A stretch of DNA of 64,000 bases from Saposhnikovia divaricata (Eukaryota > Streptophyta > Magnoliopsida > Apiales > Apiaceae). This document shows, one piece after another, positions 1-10,167 of the stretch. Made by a program: the position numbers and the translations under genes. The first letter of the stretch is position 1. Each line of letters opens with the position of its first letter. The stretch covers positions 103,470,580-103,534,579 of the forward strand of contig CM071595.1 of NCBI GenBank assembly GCA_036435485.1, in the 5' to 3' direction. The notes under the pieces were generated by a model. It saw only the letters and a list, made by a program, of their open reading frames with translations. It was not told the DNA's origin and did not search any database.

Positions 1-819
1 ACTTATAAGCAAGGTATCATTTCTAAATTAATATACCTACCTTCTAAGTTAAGTTACATATTTGCTTATGTCTGATAGAAACTCATTTTATAACTCATTC
101 CAGCAAGTTAAGTTACTTACTGGAAAATTTTAAAATTTCATAACTCCAGATAGATAGATATAAGATGCTACAGAAAATTCAAATATTTTAAGCGTATCAT
201 AAGGTCCAGGCCTTTAAGCTAATATCCACAAGCTTTACTACTCGAATCTACATGAGAAAGAGAACCATATTCAAAGATTTGCCAATTTATTGTCCATATT
301 AAGACTTACTAAATCTACTAAATGCAAAAACTCAGAGCTAACTTACTTCCCCTTCCCATATGAAGTAGGTTCCATCCACTGCATAGTTAAGAAGTTAATA
401 ATTAATAACTCACAGATCCCAGGTGGTGTAGGTGACAGTATTAGTTTATAACTTTACAGTTTGTTAAGAAGTTAAAACTGCATCATCTGTTTATACTTGT
501 ATAGATGATAGAATTAACCAGAAAAGGACTTAAACTTTGGAATAATTCAAGAGAACTGAGACAAATAAAAAATGTGTTGGTAGAGGTTATACCGACTACA
601 TGCAGGACAAGGGCATGACTGCACAACACTTAAGTAAGGTTACTGGACCTTACTTATACACTTAAATTTTAAAACTGTTTCTGGATGTTATCTTTATAAT
701 GTCTGCATTGCTTATAACTATGAGTTAATGTTTTCTGACTGTTGGGATAATGTTTTCTGCATTACTAATGTTTTCTGACTGTTAGGCTAATGTTTGCTTC
801 ATTTGTGTAAAATATGTAG

Positions 820-909
820 TGGGGCACCAAGCAACGGAAGACATACACAGCTTCTGAGCTTGAAATCGTACGCTTTGAGACGCTTGACTACATCCAAGAA
901 ATGATGTAA
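820..909 (+). CDS. Possible last coding exon of a CACTA protein
   Basis: A 29-codon open stretch ends in TAA and follows an acceptor-like sequence (TTTGTGTAAAATATGTAG). It starts WGTKQRKTYTASELEIVRF and is polar and codon-like, unlike the A+T-rich DNA around it. It lies upstream of the subterminal repeats, where a CACTA gene would end. I do not recognise the peptide, and the exon boundary is inferred from one splice signal only. Confidence 0.2.
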   Translation, partial: WGTKQRKTYTASELEIVRFETLDYIQEMM

Positions 910-1130
910 CATGCATGATCGATGACTAGTAGTTGAAATGATAGCCAAATGATAGGCAGACTAGTTGGTAGTATAGTACTTAGTTGTTTTTTCAAATTTC
1001 AAGTACTTGTAGTACTTTCTAATTTGGATTGGAATTATGTTTTTGGTATTGTTGTATTGGATTAGTTTGTAATGATAAATGATCAGGAAGTTTGGTATTT
1101 GTTTTTGTTGTGAATTTAGTATTTTTAGGT

Positions 1131-1132
<2 letters not shown>

Positions 1133-1182
<50 letters not shown>
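1133..1182. repeat. (TA)n microsatellite
   Basis: About 25 uninterrupted TA units inside the CACTA element. They account for the Tyr/Ile-repeat ORFs on both strands, which are not genes. Confidence 0.95.
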
Positions 1183-1187
<5 letters not shown>

Positions 1188-1204
1188 TGTGATTGGAGCA
1201 TGCA

Positions 1205-1797
1205 TCATAGACATCAGTTTTATTTGAAACAAATAAGCCAACTGATGTCTATTACTTACTATAACATCAGTCAAATAGAAAGAAACTGATGTTAAAGATT
1301 AACAACATCGGCTATTAACCGATGTCCTGAAAAAAACAACCGATGTCTATGTCAATGATGTTATAGGACCCCTCTTTTAACATCGGCTCATGACTGATGT
1401 CTAAAGTGTTTATAACATCGGATTGCAACCGATGTCCTAAGTATAATAATTGATGTCTTTGTGCCATTTTAACATCAGTTTCAGTTATCCACCTGATGTC
1501 TTAAAGACCTTTTGACATCGTTTTGGATTTCGTAACCGATGTTAATACAAAAATATACCTTATATATCATATGTTTAAATTGATAAAAACGTCATATTAT
1601 GGCTATATAGAGAAGTTGGTAATGCAATTTTATCTTAAAAATGATGAAAAGACATCGGTTTGTTAAGAAAAACCGATGTTATAAAAGCCTTTAGACATCG
1701 GTTAGGAACCGATGTTAAAGGGGGGGGGTCTATAACATCACCGACAAAGACATCGGTTACAAAATGCTAAGACATCAGTTACTGACCGATGTCTATT
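1205..1797. repeat. CACTA subterminal inverted repeats
   Basis: The core ACATCGGTT and its complement AACCGATGT recur about 25 times, usually as head-to-head pairs with short loops (for example 1303-1327, 1413-1437, 1651-1682, 1692-1718, 1770-1793). Variants with CAG or CTG in place of CGG fit CpG decay. In characterised CACTA elements such repeats bind the element's TNPA-type protein; that role is inferred here from family knowledge. Confidence 0.8.
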
Positions 1798-1883
1798 CCA
1801 GTTTTTCTAGTAGTGGACGCTGAATAAAATCTGGTAAAACAAAGCCACAAGCGGCTGATCAGGCCATGCTAGGCCATCCCCAT

Positions 1884-3180
1884 CTACTCCTCATCCTCCT
1901 CCTCGTCTGACTCTTCTTCGTCCGAGCTATCCTCATCTGAGTCCTCCCCGGAACCATAATCAGGCTCAGTCACCGCCATAGGCTGAGCTGCAGCAACTTC
2001 GGTCTCTTCTTCTGAAGAAGATGAATCAGAAGAAGAACTGCCCTCGTTTCAGATCAATCTCTTGCCAGGGATCGGTTGACGAACCACTCCAACTTTCCTC
2101 ACAGGTGGGGGCTTCTTCCCATGGGAGCCAGAAGAAGATGAGTCTTGGCTAGCGACTTGGACAGCTCCCTTGGAGTTGGATCCAGAACGTCGATGACTGC
2201 CTTTGGAACCGGATCCTGATGCCTGAGGAACAACTTTAGTTCCCGAACCTGAAGCTATATTAGCCGGGATGGCACCCCAGTTAGGGCAAGGAAAATCAGT
2301 CGGGTCTACAACAGAAGGATGCCTCTGACTCACAGCACAGATAGCTTTATCCCAACCAACGGACATGTTGAAGGGACGCATTTCATCATCATGGCTATCA
2401 ATGAACTTAAGAAAATCTTCAGACCTATGGTAGGCCTGAATCACCTTGTCAGCATCAGAAGCTTTCTTTCTGGCTAGAGAAGAAAGTTGTTTGCGGGTGG
2501 ATGCAGCGTCCACTTCAGCACGAACGACTTGGGAACGCAGATCGTCCATCTCTTCCTTGAGCCTCGCTGAGTCAGTCTTCAAGCTTATGTTCTCATCCCT
2601 AAAAGCCCGGCCTTGGGTGGAGACAGTTTGAAAGTAAGCATTGGCCTGTGGAAGGGAAATGAGTAAGCTACGAGGAATATGCAAAGTTGAAATCAATAAC
2701 AGTGTCAAACTTAATAGAGGGAATCCCATACTTGATACAAGGCCTGAGCGCCCATGAGCTGAGACTCCTCCATTTTGTCACCCGTGTGCATAGACACTTG
2801 GTCGGGAGGAGTGATTGAAAACTTAGACCAAGCTAGAGCCAGATGAGGGCTCCCAAAGACTGAGTCTTGTTCGCATATGCCCCACGGAGGTATGAAAGGA
2901 GTCCTGATATCCCCATCAGCATTCCGGGACCGTTTCCCGCCTTGAGAGCAGTGCTCCAAGAAAGTAGGGATATGAGGCTTGGTAGGATTCAGTAGTTCCT
3001 CAGCCTTCTTCTTCATTCTTTTAGTCACAATCGGCTGGTTCTGAGGACGGCTATCAATCTCCTCAGCAGTTGAAATACAAAGAGAAAAATATCGGGATAA
3101 GAACAAACAGAGTTCATAATAAGTTCAAGCAAGAAAGTTACCCTCAATGGAAAGAAAGCTAAGGCCAGCCTCAATAAGGT
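1884..3180 (-). pseudogene. Spliced antisense extra ORF of the Tat element, gypsy-type putative transposon protein
   Basis: Two minus-strand reading frames join cleanly across an 86-bp phase-0 intron (2646-2731; donor GTATGG, acceptor CCACAG), giving ...GAQALYQ|ANAYFQ.... A further intron (about 3062-3141, donor GTAAC) links a short upstream exon that reads LIEAGLSFLSIEG. Readable parts: a basic region with KRMKKK, a stretch with FIPPW and FGSPHLALAWSKF, a coiled coil at about 2480-2640, a Ser/Gly-rich tail and an acidic Glu/Asp tail. It resembles the 'putative gypsy type transposon' proteins encoded as antisense ORFs in Tat elements (recalled similarity, not searched). An in-frame TGA at 2049-2051 cuts off the acidic tail, which stays open to a TAG at 1884-1886. 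The N-terminal part is missing, replaced by GATC-rich repeats. Function unknown; a nonfunctional copy is likely. Confidence 0.6.
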
Positions 3181-3340
3181 TCTTGATCCTTAGGATCAAG
3201 GATGATTTTAGATCCTAGATCCCTGACGACTTAAGATCAAGATCAAGGTTCTTGATCCTTAAGGTAACGAAGTCACGAATGACCGAGATAGTAACTTGAG
3301 ATCAAGATCAAGATCAAGATTCTTGATCCTCAAGTCCGGA
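3178..3340. repeat. TTGATC/GATCAA-rich simple repeat
   Basis: Repeats of TTCTTGATCCTTAGGATCAA type, partly palindromic, and AGATCA runs fill this stretch, directly upstream of the truncated antisense ORF. It is the first block of the hypervariable 3' UTR of the Tat-like element. Confidence 0.7.
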
Positions 3341-3354
3341 TTTCCTAGCCTACC

Positions 3355-3545
3355 ACGAAGTGGCCGACCACGGCGCACGAGGGGCCGCAGCCGACCACCT
3401 CCCGGCCGACCACGAAGGTTTCGGGCCTTTCGGCCGACCACCTTCCAGCCGACCATGGTGTGGCCGACCATGGTGGCTTGCAACCTTCTGGCCGATCACC
3501 TCTCGGCCGACCACGAGCTATCTCGTGGTCCGGCCGATCGCGGGT
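3355..3545. repeat. GC-rich repeats of GGCCGACCAC
   Basis: The motif GGCCGACCAC and variants occur about ten times at irregular spacing, in an island far richer in G+C than its surroundings. Open frames here on both strands (Arg/Pro/Gly-rich) come from the repeats and are not genes. Confidence 0.8.
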
Positions 3546-3556
3546 TAGTTCGTGGT

Positions 3557-3860
3557 CCTGAATCTCGATTTTTTCAGCAAACCTCGGATAGTTTCTGATC
3601 CTGAATCTCGACTTTTTCAGCGAATCTCGGATGGTTTTCAGTACTAAAAAGAGGTCAAGGTTAGCACCGTTTAGTGCAGTTTTAGCACAGTTTAGTTCCT
3701 GTTAGCACATTTTAGTGCCGATTAGCACCGTTTAGCACCGGATAGTGCCGTTAGTGCCGTTTTATGCCATTTAACATTGTTTAACACTGTTTAAACATTG
3801 TTTAAGGCTGATTAGCGCTGTCTAGTGCCATTTAACACCGCTAAGTGTTGTTAAACATCA
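3557..3860. repeat. Two further tandem families in the Tat 3' UTR
   Basis: At 3557-3640 a ~43-bp unit beginning CTGAATCTCGA is present twice. From 3655 to 3860 a short degenerate unit around TTAGCACCGTTTAGTGC is repeated many times with C-to-T decay towards the right (TTAACACTGTTTAAAC). Unrelated tandem arrays side by side just upstream of the 3' LTR fit the hypervariable 3' UTR of Tat elements, which has been proposed as a source of satellites. Confidence 0.75.
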
Positions 3861-3999
3861 TCGTAAATGCGTCGGTCGCTCCACGCTTTACGTTAAGATG
3901 ATGTTGTTGAAAATACTCATGTAAGAGTAATAGCCCTGACCCAAGTCTCGAATAAGGCCGTTATAACTTCAAGGAAAACCTGATCAGTTTTCCTAGAAG

Positions 4000-4011
4000 T
4001 TGGGGGGCAAA
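4000..4011 (+). promoter_or_regulatory. Polypurine tract of the Tat element
   Basis: TTGGGGGGCAAA lies directly before the LTR start TGATATGGG. This is the plus-strand primer site and fixes the element's orientation. Confidence 0.8.
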
Positions 4012-4496
4012 TGATATGGGCTGAAAGTAAGCCCTAAAGACACGTTTAATGTGGCATTAATTAGACCTAGAATGGTCCAAACGTGGGGCCCACCAGATGG
4101 ACCCAAAACCCCAATTATAATATTAATTTCGTAATTAATATTGGGGAAATAAACAGCTCAGCAATAAAAGTCGGATAAGGATATTATCTCCATCAGACTT
4201 AGCCACCAAGGCATCCAATTCGATATGGAAACTGACTCCTACAAGGAAGGAGTCCAGAACTTACCTCAAGGAGGTGACTTATCTATTAAGTCTCCAACTC
4301 CTACCTTGATTCTAAGGCTTCTCAGCCTATATAAAGGGACATACCCCTCATCTCAGAACTACGTCTTGGCTTGATTCTCTAGCAATACAGAGATACGTAG
4401 GCATCTTGTGAGGATCGCTTAGTCCCGAACGCAAGAACAGCCATTAAAACACAAACTCTAACCGTAGTATTTACATCGTAGTTTTATTCCACAACA
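4012..4496 (+). mobile_element. 3' LTR of the Tat element
   Basis: The 485-bp LTR starts TGATATGGGCTG and ends TTCCACAACA. A TATA box (CTATATAAAGG) at about 4327-4337 would be the promoter in the 5' copy. Only one LTR is present, so age cannot be estimated. It abuts a GT microsatellite; GTGTG at 4497-4501 is the candidate target duplication. Confidence 0.8.
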
Positions 4497-4528
<32 letters not shown>

Positions 4529-4543
4529 ATATGTAATAAATAT

Positions 4544-4578
<35 letters not shown>

Positions 4579-4600
4579 AGACAAATATATATATATATAT
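4497..4600. repeat. (GT)n and (TA)n microsatellites
   Basis: (GT)n at 4497-4524, then TATGTATATGTAATAAAT, (TA)n at 4546-4564, (GT)n at 4565-4578 and (TA)n to 4600. Confidence 0.9.
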
Positions 4601-4874
4601 AGGGTCTTGTTCAAATAGAAACAAATTAGAATAGAAACTAAAAACTAAACCCAAATTAAATATTTCAAGCTAATCCAATGACCAAACTAGGGGTACCCCA
4701 ATACAAAAAACGTTTAGAATTTTTGGCTCTATTCAAAAAAAAAACTACTTTTTAGAAGATTAAAAACTAATGTAAAGGTGCCCCTAGCGGGGCCCTTATA
4801 ATTAATGAAATATAATTTATTTCGTGTAGGTTTCTAGGTTTCTATTGTAAGGTGGTTTCTATTTGACCACTAGC
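4601..4874. mobile_element. MITE-like element, about 270 bp
   Basis: The ends carry an imperfect inverted repeat: GGGTCTTGTTCAAATAGAAA on the left, GTTTCTATTTGACCACTAGC on the right. The best match is CAAATAGAAAC. It is non-coding, A+T-rich and inserted in a TA-rich tract. The flanking TGTATGTATATGTAATAAAT occurs on both sides (about 4524 and 4892), suggesting a local duplication. Similar termini occur in plant Mutator-like MITEs; the superfamily is a guess. Confidence 0.5.
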
Positions 4875-4892
4875 ATATATATATATATATAT

Positions 4893-5208
4893 GTGTATGT
4901 ATATGTAATAAATAAATTCAGAAGATTAAAAGAAGGAAAAGAGTAAAGAGCTGAATTAGGGTTAGTACCTTTTAGTGATCGGCAGATGTTTTTTCCATTT
5001 TGTGTGTGTTTTGAGTGTGTGAGATAGAAGATGAGATGATGTTAATAGAGTTGTTTGGCTACCTTTTAGTTTACCTAATTATTACGTGTCTAGAATTAGA
5101 GTACTTGAAAAGTCCCCTAATGTTTGTTTGTCTTAAAGGACTCACTTTTGTCTTAAATGACTCCCTTACTTAATTCAGGTTTTTACATTTTTTTTTTGTA
5201 TTTTGTAT
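4893..5208. other. Intergenic, nothing recognised
   Basis: A+T-rich unique sequence with short homopolymer T runs near 5189. No convincing ORF, RNA or terminal repeat seen. Confidence 0.6.
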
Positions 5209-5521
5209 TTTTATTTTAAGGTTAATTAAAGATAACCAAAGTGACGGGATGGGTATAGTGAAGAGAAGTACATTAATACAAGGGTACCAACGAGAAGACA
5301 ATTTTATTTGGTGTACCATTTAGAAAAGCCAAATCTATAGGTGTACCATTGAGAATTTCCCTTTTTATTTTAAGGTTAATTAACGTTTGATTAACGTGGA
5401 GTGACGGGAGGGCTATAGTGAAGAGAAGTACATTAGTACAAGGGGTACCATCGAGAAGACAATTTTATTTGGTGTATCATTTAGAAAAGCCAAATCTATA
5501 GGCGTACATTGAGAATTTCCC
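5209..5521. repeat. Two-copy direct tandem duplication, ~155 bp
   Basis: 5209-5362 and 5363-5521 are about 90% alike: both run from TTTTATTTTAAGGTTAATTA through GTGACGGGA, AGAGAAGTACATTA and AAGCCAAATCTATAGG to GAGAATTTCCCT. The second copy runs directly into the truncated LTR of element D, so 5521/5522 is a rearrangement breakpoint. Confidence 0.85.
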
Positions 5522-5780
5522 TATTATTTATTAGTCAATATAAACTAATCTAAATAATACTACAGCCAATCCAGTGGATTGTCCAATACCACCTGTGCTG
5601 TGAACCTTATTATATTATATAAACCGTATTTAATAATCTAATATTCTGTATCCCATTTGATACTAGATTATCCACAATATATAATATTAGACAACATGTA
5701 AACATTTAAATGATTCTTAATTAAACTGGCCAGAAATAAATGTATATACTTTAAATAAATATTTTCAGTATACACCAACA
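5522..5780 (-). mobile_element. Truncated 3' LTR of element D
   Basis: 259 bp match 34755-35013 of the intact LTR with about four differences (~1.5%). The LTR begins TGTTGGTGTATAC on -. The remaining ~825 bp are missing at 5522, where the tandem duplication begins. Confidence 0.85.
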
Positions 5781-5792
5781 ATCTCCCACTTA
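5781..5792 (-). promoter_or_regulatory. Polypurine tract of element D
   Basis: On - the sequence AAGTGGGAGATT lies directly before the LTR start TGTTGG, a copia-type PPT. Confidence 0.8.
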
Positions 5793-5850
5793 TACTCAAA
5801 ATATTCTATGAGTATATCAGTGTTTATTTAATCCACTATTACACAAAAAA

Positions 5851-8800
5851 CTATGTGTCTATCCATCTGACTCCTATCGCTTCCACATGCCTGTCAAAAA
5901 CTTTGGCTGGCAAGCTCTTTGTGAAAGGATCTGCCCGGTTGTCTTCTGATGATATGTGAGCCACAACTATATCTCCTCGCTTTACGATTCCTCGTATGAG
6001 ATGATACTTACGTTCAATATGTTTAGCTGCTTTGTGATCTCGCGGTTCCTTCAAATTTGCCACAACACCAGTGTTATCACAATACACTGTCAAGCTCCTA
6101 GGCAAATTTGGTACCACATCCAAGTCTAAAAGGAAGTTCCTGAACCATACAGCCTCCTTTGCAGCCTCAGAGGCCGCCACGTACTCGGCTTCCATGGTAG
6201 AGTCTGCAATGCATTTCTGCTTTACACTCCTCCATATAACGGCTCCACCTCCCAAAGTAAAAACATATCCCGAGGTTAATTTCCTCTTATCCCTATCTGA
6301 TTGAAAATCTGAATCAATATATCCCAAAGGAAATAGATCTGAAGCCTTGTAAATTAACATATACTCTTTAGTCCTTCTCAGGTACTTGAGTATAGTTTTT
6401 ACTGCACTCCAATGTTCCTGACCTGGGTTCGACTGATATCTACTAACCATGCCTACAGCAAAGCAGATGTCAGGCCTCGTACATAACATAGCATACATTA
6501 AGCTTCCACATGCTGAAGCATAATGAACTGCTTTCATGCTCCTTATATCCTTAGGTGTCGAAGGACACTGTTCCTTGGATAGAGCCACTCCATGCTTAAA
6601 AGGTAGAAAACCTTTCTTAGAGTTTTGCATGTTAAAACGAGCTAATACTTCATCAATGTAGGGTTCTTGAGATAAAGCCAACATCCTTTTCTTGCGATCC
6701 CTTATTACTTTGATCCCAAGGATGTATGCCGCTTCACCTAAGTCCTTCATTTCAAATTGTTTGAACAACCATGCATTTACTGATGACAACATCTTAACAT
6801 TGTTTCCAATGAGTAAAATGTCATCTACATACAATACTAGAAAAACCACTGCATCACCCTCACTTCTCTTATACACACATGATTCGCTTGGACTTTGATC
6901 AAATCCATATGACTGGACTGCCTGATCAAAACGAATATTCCAGTCCCTAGAAGCTTGTTTTAGTCCATAAATAGACCTCTTAAGCTTACAAACAAGATGC
7001 TTTTGGCCTTCATTAATGAATCCTTTTGGTTGTTGCATATAGATGGTTTCCTCAAGACTTCCATTAAGGAAAGATGTCTTGACATCCATTTGCCAAAACT
7101 CATAATCGAGATGAGCTGCTATAGATAAAAGAATCCAGATCGACTTAAGCATAACAACCGGCGAAAAGGTTTCCTCATAATCGATCCCTTCTTTCTGAGT
7201 ATACCCTTTCGCAACAAGTCGTGCTTTCCAGGCTTTCACCTTTTTGTCAGATCCTCTTTTCTTCTTGTAGATCCACATACATCCAATGGGTTTTACACCT
7301 TTGGGTGGTTCCACGAGCTCCCAAACTTGATTGAAATACATAGATTCCATCTCAGATTCCATTGCCTTTTGCCATAGATCTGCATCTTTATCTAGAATTG
7401 CCTCTTCGTATGTCCTGGGATCCTCATCATGTTCGCCAGAGACCAAGTCCGAGGACTCTCCCAAAAACATGAATCTATCTGGTTGTTGAACAACCCTCCC
7501 ACTACGACGAGGCACTGGTGCAGTATTAATGTTAAGTTGTGCATTTTCTTGTGCATGTTCTACTTGTACTATTGGCACTTGGGGATTATCTGTCCCTCAC
7601 ACTAGTTCCTCTAAAACGATACTATTCATGGGTTTATGGTTCATTATATAGTCTTCTTCTAAGAATCTAGCATTGGTGCTAACAATGATATCTCGATCCC
7701 TAGGACTATAAAATGAATAAACTTTTGTTCCCATGGGATAGCCTACAAACAGCCTTACTTCTGTACGAGATTCTAACTTGGTCGCGTTCTTGTTCAGCAC
7801 ATGTGCTGGACAACCCCAAATCCGAATATGTCTTAGACTTGGTTTGCTGCCAGTCCACAATTCTATTAGAGTCTTGGGAACCGACTTAGAAGGTACCAAG
7901 TTCAGAAGGTAAGCCGCTGTTTCTATAGCATATCCCCAAAATGACTTGGGTAAATCTGAATAACTCATCATCGATCTAACACTCTCTAAAAGAGTCTGAT
8001 TCCTTCTCTCTGCTACACCATTCTGCTGAGGTGTGCCAGGTGCAGACAACTGGGATGTGATCCCATTTTCTGATAAATATTCCCTAAATTCTCCAAGCAA
8101 GTATTCGCCACCACGATCTGATCGTAGTGACTTGATACATTTTCCAAGATGTCGCTTCTCCGCACTTGCTTTGTACTCTTTGAATTTTTTAAAGCACTCA
8201 GACTTACGGCGCAACAAATAAATGTACCCATATCTAGAATAATCGTCAATGAAAGTGGCAAAATACTCATAACCTCCTCTTGCTTGGATACTCATAGGTC
8301 CACATAAATCAGTATGAACCAATTATAACGCTTCTTTGGCTCTATTCCCCTTTGCTTTAAAAGCCCTATTAGTCATCTTACCTTCCAAGCAGGATTCACA
8401 AACTGGAAATGGCTCCACTGCCAATGAGCCTAATGGCCCATCTACTACCAGTCTTTGAATCCTCCTCAAGTTAATATGACCTAATCTTAAGTGCCAAAGA
8501 TATGTTTGGTTCAATTCAGAAGGTTTCTTTCTTTTATTTGAGCTAGAAAGAATGTTATTAGTTTCCTTATGTTGCAGCATTGGTTGGATAGGATTAATAA
8601 TATATAAATTGTCTTGCAATGTACCAGAACATATAACTCGTTTATTCATCATAATAGAAACATTACGATCCAAACAAACATTATAACCATCCATGGCAAG
8701 TTTAGAAACCGAAATTAAATTCCTTCTAAACGAAGGTACATAAAGACAATTGTTCAAAACCAAAATCCTATCATCGCCAAAAGATAATGTAATTATTCCA

Positions 8801-9795
8801 ACTGCAACTACTGCTACTTTCGTAGAATCTCCCATGAACACATATATCTCGCCATCTCTAAGCATTCTGGATTGCTGGAACCCTTACATAGAGTTACAAA
8901 CATTGTCAGTGGCTCCTGTATCTACACACCAAGTGCTCGTAGATATAGCCGCTATATATGTTTTTGTAACTAGAGAAAGAGACATACCAGTATTGTTTGT
9001 CTTCTTAGGAAGAGGACAATCCTGTTTCCAGTGACCTGACTGCTTGCACCTGAAGCACTTGCCCTTAGGCTTTTTCACAGTACCTTGAACTCCCACTGCA
9101 TTAGCAACCTTACCAGCTTTCTGTGTCTGAACCTTTTTCTTCTTCTTGCCTTTCGGCTTAGAGGAAGAAGCTTTCTCAGCCACATTCACTTGAACATTCT
9201 GCTTAAAGAGTCCTTCAGCTGCCTGAAGTTCTGTCAGAAGTTCCGCCAGACTATACATCCTTTTGTTCATGGTGTAATTCAAGCGAAACTGCTCAAAACT
9301 TTTGGGCAGACTCATAAGGATGATATCGATCTGGGTTTCCCCATCAATATCAGCACCAAGGATCTCCATCTCATTCAGATGAGACATCATCCTGAGAACA
9401 TGATCCCTTACAGGTGTTCCTTCAGCCATCTGAGTGTTCATTAAAGCCTTCATTGCTACTTGTCTAGCAGCCCTATTCTGTTCCCCAAAAAGTTCCTTGA
9501 GATTAAAGAGCATATCTGAAGCAGTGGCCATAGCCTTATGCTGATGCTGCAAAACACCCGACATTGCTGCCAGAATGTAACATCGCGACATCTCATCAGC
9601 CTTAGCCCACCGCTTATAATACTCCTTCTCACTTTCAGGAGCATCTTCAGCAGGCTGATCTGGCTTGGGTTCATAAGTACAAAATTTGTACTCCTCAGCA
9701 GTCAACACTATGTCCAAATTACGTTTCCATTCAATATAGTTTGGTCCAGTAAGTTTTTTATCCTTAAGAATGGTGAATAGTGGATTAAAGCCCAT
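5851..9795 (-). pseudogene. Element D gag-pol polyprotein (copia order), three in-frame stops
   Basis: One frame of 1,315 codons runs without frameshift through Gag (starts MGFNPLFTILKDKKLTG), a zinc knuckle CFRCKQSGHWKQDC (about 9020-9062), protease motif CVDTGATDN (about 8905), integrase with HTDLCGPM, FIDDYSRYGY and NGVAERRNQ as the DDE positions (7990-8320), RT with YVDDILLIG (about 6820) and RNase H with IDSDFQSDRDKRKLTSGY and MEAEYVAA (about 6150-6310). The order PR-IN-RT-RH is the copia order. It is broken only by TAA at 8884-8886, TAA at 8323-8325 and TGA at 7597-7599. A single C-to-T change can explain the first and third. Native expression is unlikely. Confidence 0.9.
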
Positions 9796-10167
9796 AATGA
9801 TCTAATCCTGAGAATCATACATGTAACATATAATCAGAGAGTTGCACAAATCTTAAAACCTATTGGTTTCCTCTAACAATTAATTAAAATTAATGCACTA
9901 ATATTTAAACACCATAAGTATCTGGTACGCCACGATGGGTGACATATATACCACTTAAATTCGTTTAAATATTACTTCGGTCCTATTACTAAATAATACG
10001 CCACGTTAGGGTGGACTAAATATTATTTTTCATAGCTAAGTGTATACCATTATTTAAATTCTTAAATTACTCCAACTAAATACATCCGTTTGATATATTA
10101 ATGGATAATTCCCAGGTCTTGGAGGAGTCACAACGGCCTCGCTTAATACCCAATTTCTAGACAGAAT
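9796..10167 (-). other. Element D leader, gag-proximal part
   Basis: Non-coding 5' UTR between the C insertion and gag. It holds two copies of a repeated leader motif, TACGCCACG(A/T)(T/G)(G/A)GGGT followed by TATATACC or similar (about 9928 and 9997); the other two copies are on the far side of C. AGAAT at 10163-10167 is the target duplication of C. Confidence 0.75.

Larger units (their letters stand above)
1..1815. mobile_element. CACTA (En/Spm) DNA transposon, one end
   Basis: The sequence up to 1815 ends in TTTTTCTAGTAGTG, the reverse complement of CACTACTAGAAAAA, a typical plant CACTA terminal inverted repeat. The 600 bp inside this end are packed with short inverted subterminal repeats, as expected for the family. 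The three bases after the end, GAC at 1816-1818, would be the 3-bp target duplication. The other end and the transposase lie outside the window, so autonomy cannot be judged. The right flank is internal sequence of a Tat-type gypsy element, so this transposon appears to have inserted into it. From 1 to about 800 I see only A+T-rich sequence without a recognisable gene. Confidence 0.75.
1816..4496 (+). mobile_element. Ty3/gypsy element of Tat type, 3' part
   Basis: A 485-bp LTR at 4012-4496 is preceded by a polypurine tract at 4000-4011, so this is the 3' end of a + strand element. Upstream are a block of unrelated tandem repeats (3178-3860) and an antisense, spliced extra ORF (1884-3180). An extra ORF and tandem repeats between pol and the 3' LTR are known hallmarks of the plant Tat lineage (Ogre, Retand, Grande and relatives). 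Gag-pol and the 5' LTR are not in the window; the CACTA element borders it on the left. The assignment rests on architecture, not on pol sequence. Confidence 0.65.

Noticed and set aside
1019..1289. ORFs on both strands with Tyr/Ile repeats
   Set aside because: They are translations of the (TA)n microsatellite.
1205..1797. Regular repeats with spacers, CRISPR-like at first sight
   Set aside because: Repeats are inverted pairs of ~9 bp with variable spacing beside a CACTA end, in a plant genome.
3296..3598. Arg/Pro-rich ORFs on both strands
   Set aside because: They lie in GC-rich tandem repeats, where open frames arise on all strands.
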